Shown here piece by piece: positions 28,053 to 39,100 of a stretch of DNA of 64,000 bases. How positions within the stretch are numbered: the first letter of the stretch is position 1; each line of letters starts with the position of its first letter. The stretch is taken from the NCBI RefSeq assembly GCF_008629685.1, contig NZ_VWSF01000020.1, positions 52,643 to 116,642 of the forward strand, given 5' to 3'. The notes beneath the pieces are model-generated. The model was not told the DNA's origin. It was given only the letters and a program-made list of their open reading frames with translations, and ran no database searches. The DNA comes from Adhaeribacter rhizoryzae (GTDB lineage: Bacteria; Bacteroidota; Bacteroidia; Cytophagales; Hymenobacteraceae). The position numbers and the translations under genes are program-made.

Positions 28053-28494
28053 AGGTTTAAGGTCCGCTTATTAATCAAATGTCCGTTAGCTTACTTCCGG
28101 ATTAACGGTGCGTTTTCGCGCAAAGGTAACAGAACTGCCGCATGCGCCAGAAAAAAGGGGCAGATAATTGCTTTATTTAAGTTAGAAGGCTGTTTTATTA
28201 TAATCTTCTTAGATAAAGAACTTTGAAAAGTTGTGAAATTTATGGTATTTAAGCAGGAAAAAATATGGTGCGCCATTAAGTTTTGGCAAGAGCAATATTT
28301 TCTGACTAATACCAGCAATGGTGTTTATTATATTGGTTGGGTTGGGGTGCAAACAGGAGAATACTGTTGAAGTATGGAGTAGCGGGGTAATAGGGTTGAT
28401 TGCGCTTTACAAGAGGATTTGACCAGTTCCGGTAAGGATGGTAGCAGATAATAAAAACATTGTAAGGCAAAAAAACGAGCCATTAACCCAACCC
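28053..28494. other. Intergenic region before the beta-barrel receptor gene
   Basis: About 440 bp. A 75-codon minus-strand frame (28091-28318) has no recognisable domain and atypical Cys/Ile-rich composition, so I do not call it. No convincing promoter or repeat is seen. Confidence 0.5.
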
Positions 28495-31284
28495 ATGAAA
28501 AACGTATTACGCCTGGTATTTGCCAGTATTATTTTCCTGATTTGTTTACCTAGTCCGGCCCAAGCCCAGAAAGGAGAAATAAAAGGTAAAATTATCGATA
28601 ACGCGAGTAAGAAGCCATTGCCTTATGCTACGGTGGCTGTTTACCGTGCACAAGATACCACGCTGGTAACTTTTAGGGTAAGCGACGATAAAGGACTATT
28701 TAAAACACCGGGTTTGCCGTTGCAGGTGCCCCTGCGGGTGGTCGTGTCGATGACAGGTTTTGGTGTTTACCGCAAAGAACTAACTTTAAGCCCCACCGAA
28801 ACCGTAGCAGATTTAGGCGAGGTAATCATGGGCGAATCTGCCAAAATGCTGAGCGAGGTGTTGGTAACCGCCGAAGTTCCCCCGATTGTGGTCCGGAAAG
28901 ATACTTTGGAATTTAACGCCGCCTCTTTTAAAACCCTGCCCACCGCCCTCGTAGAAGATTTACTGAAAAAATTACCGGGCGTGGCCGTGGATAATGCCGG
29001 CAATATTAGCGTAAACGGCAAAGCCGTAAATAAAATATTAGTAGACGGCAAAGAGTTTTTCGGCGACGATCCCAAAGTAGCCAGCCGTAATTTGCCGGCC
29101 GATGTAATTGAGAAAGTACAGGTAATGAACGACCCTGATGCCCTGCGCCGCAATCCCGATATGCCTGCCAACGATATTCCGCAGGTAATAAATTTAAAGT
29201 TTAAAAAAGGAATTAAAAAAGGTGCTTTTGGTAAAATATACGCCGGGGCTGGCCAGCCAGGCCGCTACGAAGGCGGTGGCATTCTTAATATTTTTAAAGA
29301 TACCATGCAGGTAAGTGTGCTGGGTTACTCCAATAACCTGAATCGGCCCGGTTTTGGGTTCGAAGATATTTCTAGGATTGGCGGCTTTAACCGGAGTGGC
29401 ATAAATTCAATGATGATCCGGAGCGACGGCGGCTTTGCTTTAAACGATATTTCTTTTGGCGGCACGCAGGAGGGCATTCAGCAATCGAGTGGGGGCGGCG
29501 CTAATTTTAATACCATTCTGCACAAAAAAATTAAACTAAATCTGCTTTATTTCTTCGGTAACATCAACGCCGATTTAAACCAGCTAACCAACTCGAACCA
29601 GGTGCTCCCTAACCAGACCCTGAACACCCGCCGCACCCGCGACCAAACCAGTCAAAATTTTAATCATAAAATAGGTGGCCGACTAGACTGGCAATTGAGC
29701 GAGCTAACAAAAATTACCATTACACCCAGCGTTACTTGGGCCGCCAGCGATTCCCGGCAGAATGCCCGCACCCTAACTACCGAAGAACCTGACGAACTTA
29801 TAAACCAAAGCGACAACGACCAAAGAATGGATAATGGTGTCAGCGGTTTTTCTACCAACCTGGCCCTGGACCAGCTATTCAAGAAAAAAGGCCGCCAGTT
29901 TAATATTTACGGGAATTATTCGCTAAATACCACCCTGAACAACCAATACAACAATGCTATAAATACTTTTTACCGGCCGCAACCTTTTACTTCTTTATTA
30001 AACCAGCTACGCGAGAACGATCAGTCTAATTTGTTCATCCAGAATTCCTTGAATTTTACCGAGCCACTCACCAAAAATATTAGTGCTGTTTTGCGGGTGA
30101 ATTCCCGTTACTTCAACGATCATAATATTCTGAATACCTACAACGCTGCTTCGGATTTAGCGGTCTACGACATTCCCGTTCCTGAATTATCGGATTTTAT
30201 AAAACGGCAGGGCTGGCGCAATGGGATAACTACCGGCTTGCGTTGGCGAATAAAGGAATTAAGTATTAATCCTGGCCTGGAGTTTAATTCTATTGCTATT
30301 CAGAATCAGTTTCAGAAAAGCCCCCAGTTAAATCAAAACTTCGCTTACATCCGGCCCGCGCTAAGTATTAGCTGGAAAGAATTTTACGCCAGCTATAACA
30401 CCTACGTGGAGGAACCATTTGCCCGGTATTTACAGCCGGTAATTGATAATACCAACCCATTATTTATTCAGTACGGTAATCCAACGCTGCAACCATCTGT
30501 AGATAACCGTTTTTACCTGAGTTACCGGAAATACGATACCAAACGCTTGCTGAACTATAACGTGTATTTAAATGGGGGTAATAGTAAAAACGGCATTGTG
30601 CAAGAGCGAACCCTTAATTCGGAAGGGGTGCAAACGGCCCGGCCGGTAAACGCCGACGGCATCTGGCAGGTTAGTACTTACGGCAGCGTGATGAAAGATT
30701 ATAAGTTTAACGACAAAAATCAATTTTCTATTGGTACAAACTTTAGGGTGAGTTATAATAAAAACCTGGTGCTGCTGAATAACCTTAAATCCGATGCGGT
30801 TACCTGGGGTTTATACCCATCAATAGAAGGCCGCATGAACCTAGATAACAAAATTGAGCTGACGCAAAATTATTCCATCAGCGGCCAAAGGAGCACTTAC
30901 GAAAAAAATACATTCGATAACCGGCATTTTATTACCCGCAACTGGCGTTCCGAAATTATTATCCGGCTGCCGCGCAAACTGGTTTGGGAGTCGCAGCTAG
31001 ATTACCGCTACAACTCGAACACAGTACCGGGGGTACAAAAAAGTTTCTACCGGATTAATGCCGCTGTTACCTATTTATTCCTGAAAAACGATCGGGGTCA
31101 ACTTAAATTTGCCATTTACGATTTGCTAAACCAGAACATCAGTAATTACCGGTTAATTCGCGAAAACATGATAGAAGATTACCAAACTACCGTTCTGAAC
31201 CGGTACGGCCTGGTAAGCTTTACCTATAATATTCGCAACTTCGGGGGCAAAGTAGGAGGCACGAATTCTATGTTCCGGTTTTAA
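28495..31284 (+). CDS. Outer-membrane beta-barrel protein with CarboxypepD_reg-like domain (TonB receptor-like)
   Basis: A 929-residue outer-membrane protein. I prefer the ATG at 28495, which starts a clean signal peptide (VLRLVFASIIFLICLPSPAQA); an in-frame ATG at 28438 would add 19 polar residues. After the signal comes a CarboxypepD_reg-like domain (GEIKGKIIDNASKKPLPYAT), a plug-like region (VEDLLKKLPGVAVDNAGNIS, VNGKAVNKILVDGKEFFGDD), and an OMP_b-brl_3-type barrel rich in Asn and Tyr. These are TonB-dependent receptor relatives without a SusD partner; the substrate is unknown. It is monocistronic with a terminator 20 bp after the stop. Confidence 0.9.
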   Translation: MKNVLRLVFASIIFLICLPSPAQAQKGEIKGKIIDNASKKPLPYATVAVYRAQDTTLVTFRVSDDKGLFKTPGLPLQVPLRVVVSMTGFGVYRKELTLSPTETVADLGEVIMGESAKMLSEVLVTAEVPPIVVRKDTLEFNAASFKTLPTALVEDLLKKLPGVAVDNAGNISVNGKAVNKILVDGKEFFGDDPKVASRNLPADVIEKVQVMNDPDALRRNPDMPANDIPQVINLKFKKGIKKGAFGKIYAGAGQPGRYEGGGILNIFKDTMQVSVLGYSNNLNRPGFGFEDISRIGGFNRSGINSMMIRSDGGFALNDISFGGTQEGIQQSSGGGANFNTILHKKIKLNLLYFFGNINADLNQLTNSNQVLPNQTLNTRRTRDQTSQNFNHKIGGRLDWQLSELTKITITPSVTWAASDSRQNARTLTTEEPDELINQSDNDQRMDNGVSGFSTNLALDQLFKKKGRQFNIYGNYSLNTTLNNQYNNAINTFYRPQPFTSLLNQLRENDQSNLFIQNSLNFTEPLTKNISAVLRVNSRYFNDHNILNTYNAASDLAVYDIPVPELSDFIKRQGWRNGITTGLRWRIKELSINPGLEFNSIAIQNQFQKSPQLNQNFAYIRPALSISWKEFYASYNTYVEEPFARYLQPVIDNTNPLFIQYGNPTLQPSVDNRFYLSYRKYDTKRLLNYNVYLNGGNSKNGIVQERTLNSEGVQTARPVNADGIWQVSTYGSVMKDYKFNDKNQFSIGTNFRVSYNKNLVLLNNLKSDAVTWGLYPSIEGRMNLDNKIELTQNYSISGQRSTYEKNTFDNRHFITRNWRSEIIIRLPRKLVWESQLDYRYNSNTVPGVQKSFYRINAAVTYLFLKNDRGQLKFAIYDLLNQNISNYRLIRENMIEDYQTTVLNRYGLVSFTYNIRNFGGKVGGTNSMFRF

Positions 31285-31303
31285 CAATTTCTTTCTCAAA
31301 CTT

Positions 31304-31328
31304 AGGCCCTAGCGTATTAGGGCCTTTT
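31304..31328 (+). terminator. Intrinsic terminator after the beta-barrel gene
   Basis: GGCCCTA (31305-31311) pairs perfectly with TAGGGCC (31318-31324) around a six-base loop, followed by TTTT, 20 bp after the stop codon. Confidence 0.88.
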
Positions 31329-31396
31329 GCCTAATTATTTAAACTAATGGCGCACTCTTTTCTTGGAGATTGATTATAAGGCTATGTTGTACACAT

Positions 31397-31455
31397 CTGT
31401 CATTCAGGAGGAAACTATTTGGCTACTAACTAAATAGTTTCCTCCTGAATGACAG
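31397..31455. repeat. Intergenic perfect inverted repeat (TCATTCAGGAGGAA family), copy C
   Basis: A perfect 24-bp stem with arms at 31397-31420 and 31432-31455. It lies between convergent genes (beta-barrel and MpaB-like). A conventional terminator already exists at 31304, which argues that this element is not simply the terminator of that gene. Confidence 0.88.
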
Positions 31456-31602
31456 AAGTGGATTACTTAGGTTTTATTATATAATTTTTGTCTGACAATA
31501 ATTTCTTAAAGTGCCTAAGCTAATATTTGGTATAAATGATTTCGGGCATTGTCGATTATCAATGCTGTAGACGTTCTTAATTTATTAGACTCAAAACGGC
31601 TA

Positions 31603-32373
31603 CTAAGCTGGTAAGCTGTCCAGCGACTTAATCTCTGCTTTATATTTATTTGGCAGGACGATGGTTTTTAAGAACCAATCTGCTTTTATACTTCTGCTCA
31701 GTTTATAAAGGCTAATCAAAGGCTTAAAAAAGGATATTTGTGAAAAACCAAATAACGCGCGTACCTCGTCTGGCACAACCAGTTTTTGCGCCTCCAACAA
31801 GATTCGATAACGCACCACGCCCAAGTGTTTGCAATATTGGCTGAACAGGTCATGGGTATAAGAGCTGTACTGCAGGTTTTGGTGCAGGTGTGTTTGCCGC
31901 ATTATTTGCCATGCGGCAAAGGTTTCGGGCAGGCCGCGCAGTCCCATCCGGCTACCTACCCTGTAAAAAACACTAAACACTTCCTGTTTTTCAGCGCTAC
32001 CCAACTTACGTTCCAGCAATTCAAAAGACCTGATTGAATAATCGATGAGCATGAAAAGTACATCCCGGTAAGCCCAGTCCGGAATACTGATGCCGCGCTT
32101 GGCTTCTACGCTGGCGTGAATGGCCGCCATGGCATCAATAGCCTGCAGGGCAGCTTGTTTCTCAGAAAATACAATTTTGCGGGCGTACGAAACCGTTGAA
32201 AAAAGCCTGCCTAAAGGATCGGCCGGCAGGCGACCTGTAAAATATAACCAATCTACCGCCTTGTTCAGGGCAAACTCAGCGGCCGCACCGGCAAATATGA
32301 ATAAAATCGTGTCACCCTTTCCCCAAATTTGCCGCACCACCGAGCCTTCATCCACGAAATATTCTTTACTCAT
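31603..32373 (-). CDS. MpaB/DUF2236-family oxygenase-like protein
   Basis: A 256-residue, mostly helical protein of the DUF2236 family, which includes fungal MpaB (oxidative cleavage in mycophenolic acid synthesis) and rubber-degrading latex clearing protein, b-type haem enzymes in characterised cases. Family features are the N-terminal GDTILFIFAGAAAEFALNKA, ADPLGRLFSTVSYARKIVF, the central YRDVLFMLIDYSIRSFELL and QIMRQTHLHQNLQYS. No signal peptide is seen. The substrate is unknown. It is a single gene, followed by convergent repeat copy C. Confidence 0.86.
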   Translation of the reverse strand: MSKEYFVDEGSVVRQIWGKGDTILFIFAGAAAEFALNKAVDWLYFTGRLPADPLGRLFSTVSYARKIVFSEKQAALQAIDAMAAIHASVEAKRGISIPDWAYRDVLFMLIDYSIRSFELLERKLGSAEKQEVFSVFYRVGSRMGLRGLPETFAAWQIMRQTHLHQNLQYSSYTHDLFSQYCKHLGVVRYRILLEAQKLVVPDEVRALFGFSQISFFKPLISLYKLSRSIKADWFLKTIVLPNKYKAEIKSLDSLPA

Positions 32374-32470
32374 AAACAGCTAATTAATATTGAAACGACT
32401 AATCCTTGTGCCTAATTTATACCATATCAGCAAGCAATTCTGGCACCTGCCTGATGTTCCTTAACTTTGT

Positions 32471-35400
32471 TTAAATTAAATCGGGCGCTGTTACTTTCGC
32501 AACGCCTTCAATTTTCACCTTTCTGGTATTGTTATTTAAATCTAAATCAATCAGCAGGTTATTCGGATCAAGGCCGGCACGCTCAGGTTTTTCTGCTACC
32601 TGAAGAATAAACGTTTGTTTGCCCGATTTAATGCGATGCTTTTGGCGGTAGAGTGCTTTTGCTGAGGTGGCGCCAGTTGTACGTGGGGCATAAACGCCAA
32701 GTTCTATCCAATCTTGCAGGGGAATATTTGTTTCCAGTCCGAGGCTATCGACGGTTACCTTGCGTGCTTCTACTTCCAGTGTTACCTGCCAGATACCGGT
32801 GGCGGTTTGTTTCGCAGTTGCCAGGTTTGTTTCCAGTTCCCAAAACGTGTTGGCCGCGAAGAGATCGTGTACCAAATAATGCAACGAATCCGGCGTTACG
32901 GCTTGCAACTCCCGGTAAAAATCGAGCGTGGTTGGTAGGGGCGGGTTAGGTGTATAGGCTTGCAGCATCTGCCGGAGGGCATTATTTACCTTATCCTTGC
33001 CAATGTAATTTCTTAGGGCGAAAAACGCAAAAGGCCCTTTGCGGTAATTCATAAAAGCGTTGTTGGCCCGCAGCAATGGCGGCGCAGCCCGCGAACGGGG
33101 AACCTCATACTCCTGTCGCATCTGCGACAAATATTTAAGCAAATGCTCGTAGCCCAGGTATTTCTCTACTACTTGCATGGCCGAGTACGTCGCCATGCTT
33201 TCGATGAGTAAACCGGCACCTTCGACTGCAGCGGGAGCAAACCCTAAACCCCACCATTGATGCGCTACTTCGTGGGCCATAATGTGGTAGGGCAAGTCGA
33301 GACAGCCCGGCTTAGGATTCATCAAAGAATATCCTTCCTCGTAATCAATGGTCATGGGTTCAGCGTGCATGCCGCGGCCCGGGCCAGGCCGTTCCAGCAC
33401 CCGAAAATGGCTGTAGGGGTAAGGTCCGAATTCCTGCGTGTAATATTCCAGCGAAGCCTGGGCGCTTTTTACCATCCGTGCTACATTGGTGTTATGGGCC
33501 GGATGATAAAAAATCTGGATTGAAACAGGCTTACCGGGGCTGTTTAATTTTTGAGTGGGATTGGTAGCTTCTTGGTCTGATTTTCCTGAATGGGGCTGCC
33601 ACTTGGCTTCACGCACCGCGTATCGGGCCGAGAAAAAAGCATACTCGTTGTTAATTGGGGCATTGGTAACATAGTGAAAATATTGCCGGTTTCCCTTCGT
33701 CCAAGTTCGGCGCAGCGAACCGGGTGCCACCGCGAGCTGGTCTTTGGTGGTGCTAACAATTGCTTCAAAGTCTAGCTGTTCTGCATGCTGCGCATCATAA
33801 CGCGCGGCAATATTTGTGAGCGCAGGTCTCGCCGGACGCGGAGCCAGCCCATACGTGGCGCGATCCTGCGCATCGTGTAACCGGCGATCTTCGTTGTAGC
33901 CAATTGCAGGCATCCAGTCGTTACTATCAATATGACTACCATTGGCTACAACCGAGGCATCTACACCATTATTGCTGAAGCCATGTGGTTTAATATTTAT
34001 TTTGAAACGCATTTGTACAGCCTCGCCGGGGGCAAGCGGCGTTTTAAGGGAATATATCTGGTAACCGAGTTTCGCATCCAGCACCACCGGGGTAGTTGCC
34101 CGGTTAAATAATATTCCGGTAATTTCAACGTGCGGAACGGTAGAAAGGTGGATGGCGCCAATAGCCACTTTGCTACGATTTACCAGATAATACGTACCGC
34201 TTATGTTAGCCGCTCCTTTGTCAGGATAAATCTCGGTGTAAAATTTCGTCCGTACCAGCGTTGGTTGCGGAATATGTTCGTATTGCCCGTAACGGCGCTC
34301 GTATTCTGCCCGCATTTCCAGGCGCTCTGCCTTATTTGTATATTTATTCAGGACGTTGGTGTTGTAGAATATGAAGCTACCCGCTACAATAACCAATACT
34401 AGGGCCACAAATAAAGCCGGTTTGTATTTGCCGAAACGGTGTTGGGCTAGATTAATTCGTGAGGTAAATCCAGATTCTTTGCTGCGCACCCAGAACAGCG
34501 TGGCTATTACCGTCAAGAGAAATGTCCAGGCGGCCCAGTAGAACTTGAACCAAAGCCAAGGTTTTATAAAAGGGCCAAAGCCGCGCATATCACTGTACGA
34601 CCAGCCGGTGTCGGAGGCGTAGATTAGCAAATTGTGCTCAATGCCGAGCATGGATGCAAACATGATGAACCCATAAGCGCAAATCGCTGCCATGTAACCA
34701 ATATATTTCTGGTTAACCAGTACATGTATCACAAAAACAAGTCCGGCGAAAAGAAGGTAATTTGTGAGCTGAATGCCGAAGAGTGCCTTGATATACACAC
34801 TAAATTCAAAATGGTGATAATCCATGACGAGCTGGTTAATTATTCCAGCCACCATCAGGAAGGCGACCCACGTGGTGAGGAGAAGAGCAAGGCCCAGGAA
34901 TTTACCCAGAAACAATACCCATTCGGGAGCCGGGGTCGTGTCATAAAGCTCATTCAGGCCGGTTTCGCGTTCGCGCCAGACGATTTCACCGGCGTAAAAA
35001 ATGGTGAGCAAAGGAATAATAATCCACTGGGTTTGGTAGCTGTTCAAAGCTGGCGTTATAATTCTTAAAACCTCCGCGGTACGGGCAAGCAGCGGAACGC
35101 CCAGCCACTCCATATATTCGGTTGCAAACAAACCTGTACCTATTGCTAAAAGAGCTACGAGCAGGATTCCTCCCCAACTGCGTGCCAGCGTTCTGAACGC
35201 CATCCAGGTAATGGCAAATATTTGTTGCGCATACGTAATAAAGGCAAAATCACGCTTGCTGTAAGGTACTTTAACTGGATTGGTTGAAATATTGGGTATT
35301 TGCGAGGTGCCCAAGGCCGCTTGCTCCGCAGAACGAATATTATTTGGTAGGCGCCTGAAAATTCTTGACCAACTAATTTGCGGCGTAACGTGGCTCATTT

Positions 35401-36172
35401 GAAAGCGAAAGTAGGTGAACGTAAGCGCGCCTAAAGCAAGGCCAATCCATACAATTCGGTTCCAGAGCCAAAGGCCTTCCAGTACAATCAGTCGCGTATT
35501 CTTTTCCATTGGTGTCCAGCCCTCCATGTCTACTAAAATGCTGGTGCCCAGCAAGTCCATCAGGCTACCTAATACCTTCCACTCCAGCATAAACCTAACC
35601 GTGGTACCGCCAAACTGAGAAAAAATAATGATTAGAATGCTGGCAATATAACCAGCTACGGCCCGGCCACTCCAGGCAGCAAGCGTAAACTGAATGGCTG
35701 TCGTGACGATGACTGTAGGCAGGGCCAGAAACCCAAAATTTGTTAGATAAGCGGCAATACTGAACGGACCAATAAATTGGGTTTTTGCACCAGGGCCATA
35801 AAAGGAGAAGAACATGCCAATGTAAAGAAGCAGCAACATGAAGCCATTTAGCGTTAAGGCAGCGAGAAATCGTGCTCCCAGATAACTGAATTTACTTACC
35901 GGTGTGGTGTAAGTAAGCGGATGCATACGTGTTTGCCTATCGCGGGTGGCCGCCTCGCCGGCAACGACGCCGCCAATTATTACCCATATTACGCTGCCAA
36001 AGACGGTAAAGAAAGCTATTGTACCAGGGGCGTTAAGGCGCGTGCCATCGGTAAGCGTAACCATTCTCAGAATCAGAAAGCCGAATAAAAAGAATAGGGC
36101 AAACAGGAGCCAGGTGGCAACATGCCGCAACTGGTACCGGAACTCAAACCGAAAAATTTCTGCAAACTTCAT
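32471..36172 (-). CDS. ABC-2 permease fused to M1-family aminopeptidase (downstream paralogue)
   Basis: A 1233-residue membrane protein. Residues 1-~620 contain two sets of transmembrane helices typical of ABC-2 permeases (FEFRYQLRHVATWLLFALFF; WRERETGLNELYDTTPAPEW between the sets). The rest is an extracytoplasmic M1 metallopeptidase module with HEVAH at 967-971 and IESMATY supplying the third ligand. The spacing to that Glu is 19, not the classical 18. Its ATG overlaps the stop of the upstream paralogue by 4 bp, so the two are translationally coupled with the ABC ATPase. Such fusions are widespread in Bacteroidota, and their transported or cleaved substrate is not known. They may form a heterodimeric permease. 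Confidence 0.92.
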   Translation of the reverse strand: MKFAEIFRFEFRYQLRHVATWLLFALFFLFGFLILRMVTLTDGTRLNAPGTIAFFTVFGSVIWVIIGGVVAGEAATRDRQTRMHPLTYTTPVSKFSYLGARFLAALTLNGFMLLLLYIGMFFSFYGPGAKTQFIGPFSIAAYLTNFGFLALPTVIVTTAIQFTLAAWSGRAVAGYIASILIIIFSQFGGTTVRFMLEWKVLGSLMDLLGTSILVDMEGWTPMEKNTRLIVLEGLWLWNRIVWIGLALGALTFTYFRFQMSHVTPQISWSRIFRRLPNNIRSAEQAALGTSQIPNISTNPVKVPYSKRDFAFITYAQQIFAITWMAFRTLARSWGGILLVALLAIGTGLFATEYMEWLGVPLLARTAEVLRIITPALNSYQTQWIIIPLLTIFYAGEIVWRERETGLNELYDTTPAPEWVLFLGKFLGLALLLTTWVAFLMVAGIINQLVMDYHHFEFSVYIKALFGIQLTNYLLFAGLVFVIHVLVNQKYIGYMAAICAYGFIMFASMLGIEHNLLIYASDTGWSYSDMRGFGPFIKPWLWFKFYWAAWTFLLTVIATLFWVRSKESGFTSRINLAQHRFGKYKPALFVALVLVIVAGSFIFYNTNVLNKYTNKAERLEMRAEYERRYGQYEHIPQPTLVRTKFYTEIYPDKGAANISGTYYLVNRSKVAIGAIHLSTVPHVEITGILFNRATTPVVLDAKLGYQIYSLKTPLAPGEAVQMRFKINIKPHGFSNNGVDASVVANGSHIDSNDWMPAIGYNEDRRLHDAQDRATYGLAPRPARPALTNIAARYDAQHAEQLDFEAIVSTTKDQLAVAPGSLRRTWTKGNRQYFHYVTNAPINNEYAFFSARYAVREAKWQPHSGKSDQEATNPTQKLNSPGKPVSIQIFYHPAHNTNVARMVKSAQASLEYYTQEFGPYPYSHFRVLERPGPGRGMHAEPMTIDYEEGYSLMNPKPGCLDLPYHIMAHEVAHQWWGLGFAPAAVEGAGLLIESMATYSAMQVVEKYLGYEHLLKYLSQMRQEYEVPRSRAAPPLLRANNAFMNYRKGPFAFFALRNYIGKDKVNNALRQMLQAYTPNPPLPTTLDFYRELQAVTPDSLHYLVHDLFAANTFWELETNLATAKQTATGIWQVTLEVEARKVTVDSLGLETNIPLQDWIELGVYAPRTTGATSAKALYRQKHRIKSGKQTFILQVAEKPERAGLDPNNLLIDLDLNNNTRKVKIEGVAKVTAPDLI

Positions 36173-39100
36173 GGCTTTATGGCAATAATATTATCATCTG
36201 TTTTCAGGTCAATGAGTAAGTAGTCAGGGTCAATACCAGCCCAGGAAGGCTTGCGGGTTACCCTTAGTTTAAGCGTTTGCTTGCCGGAACGAATGCGATG
36301 TTTTTGCAAGTAGAGCGGCTCTTTTGTAGCAATATTTTTGGCCTCATCAAATATTCCTATTGCTATCCAGTCATGCATCGGAACCTCCGTTTCCACGCCT
36401 GCGGTATCAGTTACCACCTTGCGGGCCTCCACCTCAAGCGTTACCTGCCAGGCGTTTGCTCCGGCTGGCTTTGTCGTAGCGCGCTTTGTCTGGAGTTCCC
36501 AGTAGGTGTTCACCTTAAACAGGTCGTGCAGCAGGTATTGCAAAGAGTCCGGCGTAACTGCCTGCAATTCTCGATACAGATCAAGGGTGGTGGCCAGGGG
36601 AGCATCTTGTGGTCGATGCTTCTCCAGCAGGCGCCGCAATGCCTTATTTACTTGCTCCTCGCCAATATATTCGCTCAGGGCGTATAGCGCAAAAGGGCCT
36701 CTGCGGTAAGAAAGGTACGGATCGAGGCCTCGGAGCAACGGTTCGCCCCGATGGATAGCGGGGTAGGGATACGGCTGCCGCATGAAGTTTAAAAGTTGGC
36801 GGAGATGTTCTTTTCCTTTTTGTTCTACTACCTTCATGCCATAATACCAGGCGAGGCTCTCGCTCATTACCGGGGCTCCTTCAACGTTGGCATACGGCAC
36901 GGTCCAGAGGTGTGCCATTTCGTGGGCCACTATCGCGAATGGATGATCGTGGCTACCCGGTTCGTTCTTTGGGTTCCAGAAAGTAAACCCTTCTGCGTGC
37001 GTGATCATGCCCGCATCAGCGTGCATACCTGTGCCGTTTCCGGGGCGCTCAACCACGCTCAAATAATTGCGCCGATAAGGGCCAAACTGCGCGGTGTAGT
37101 AATCCAGGGAGGCTCGTATGCTCCGTACCATACGATTAAGGTGTGCCGTATGCTGCGGGTGATGGAATATCCGGATCGCGACTTCCTGACCCGAGCCATC
37201 GGGATTCTGCCAGGAGGCCTCGTGCAAGGCGTACTTAGCGGAAAAGAAGGCATACTCGTTGCCAACCGGGTCATTGGTTGAATAGTGGAAGTAACGGCGG
37301 CCACCTTTTGTCCAGGTCCGGCGCAACTCCCCTGGCGCAACGGCTACCTGATCTATATCGGTAACTACCACCGCCTCAAAAGTGCTACCCTCATCGCTCT
37401 TTTTGCGTGCTGCCGGGTCGTAAAGGGAGGCGATTATCCGGCGCGGAGCGAGCCCGTGCTGCCGGCGGTCGCTGGCAGTAATTAGTTCTCGACTGCTTTG
37501 ATAGCCGATAACGGGTAGCCAATTATTTGTGAAGTAGGTGCCATTTTCCACTACCGAGGCATCGACGCCATTCTCGCGAAAGCCATGTGGCGCAACGCGC
37601 ACCCGGAAGTTGACTTGCATCGAGTCGCCGGGTGGTAAAGGCTTCTCTAATTTATAAATCCGGTAGTGTAGCGATTCATCGGTGAGCACTTGAGCTACCG
37701 TTTGGTCGAATGTCACCTTTCCCGTCTCAACGTCGGCAGCGGTAGTCAGGTGAATGGCATTAATTGCTGTGTTGCTGCGGTTTACGAGCGAGTACGTGCC
37801 GCGAATAGTTAATGCCAGTTGGTGAGGATAAATCTCAACATGCAGGGTTGTTGCTTTCAACCGGGGTTGCGGCATTTTAGCGTACTGTCCATAACGGTGC
37901 TCGTACGCAGCACTGCGTTCTTTTAGTTCGGTGGCGGTGCGGTATTGGTTCAGCACGTTGGTATTATAAAAAATGAATGTGCCTGACGTTAAAATGAACA
38001 GTATTGCTGCCCAGGCAATTAATGCCGTGCGGCCGGTGTAACGATTACGCGCCAACCAAAGCCGCTTGCTGATGCTTTTCTCCCGGCCGCGCACCCACAG
38101 TACCCGCGCCACCACCGCAAGCAACAATGCCCACGCAGCCCAGTAACCCTTAAACCACAACCAGGGCATAATAGATGGGCCAAAGCCGCGCATTTCGCTA
38201 TACGACCAACCCGGACCTGCACCGTAGATTAATAAATTGTGCTCAATACCGAACAAGGAAGCAAGAGCAATAAATACGTAGAGGATTATTGTCACCAAAT
38301 GCCCGACGTACTTCTGATCCACGACCACGTGTACTACTAAGGCCAGCAATGCAAAGAGGAAATATTCCGGAAACTGAAGCCCGAACATAATTTTCAGGTA
38401 CAACCCTATCTCAAAGTGCTCATAACCCATTAGCGATTGCGCAATTATTCCGGCGGTAGCTTGGAGTATCAGGAATACAGCAAGCATAAGGCTGAGCCCT
38501 AGCAGCTTGCCAAGAAATAGAGGCCATTCCGATCCTGGCAACGCATCAATTATTTCTCCTAGTCCGGCGTCCCGTTCCCGCCATACCAACTCGCCGGCGA
38601 AAAAAACCAGGAGGAACGGAATGATCACCCAGCGGCTCAATTCATCCGAAAGCGAGGCTGTTAATTCGGCAATGACCAAGGTGGTGGTGGGTACCAGCGG
38701 AACGCCGTTAGATGCCATTTGGTCTAACACTACCGGTATGGTCAGGAGTGGAATGCCGGCCAGTAAGGCTAATCCAGCCCAGCTAGTAGCAATAGTTCGG
38801 AACGAGGCCCAGGCAATGGTAAGCATTTGTTGCGTGTGGAGCACCATGCCAAAGCGCTGCGGAACTGCGATTGGCGTACTTGCGGTAATGCCGGGAACAA
38901 ATATTGGGTGTTTCTCGGGTACAGTCTTGTATATACCAAATAATTGCGGGATGCGTAGCCACCAGTTGCTCCCGGCGCGGTGAGTAAATCGAAAACCCAG
39001 GTAAGTTGCCGCGAGGGCTAGCAAACCAATAGCGAGCCACAGAAAACGGTTGGTGAGCACCGGGCCTTCCAGTGCCATCAGGCGCCAGTTTTTCTCGAAC

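Noticed and set aside
28091..28318. 75-codon minus-strand open frame in an intergenic region
   Set aside because: Cys/Ile-rich composition, no recognisable domain, no supporting context; probably chance.
36796..38983. Plus-strand frames of 130-160 codons opposite the permease-M1 gene
   Set aside because: Complementary-frame artefacts in GC-richer coding sequence; the minus-strand frames contain full domain motifs.
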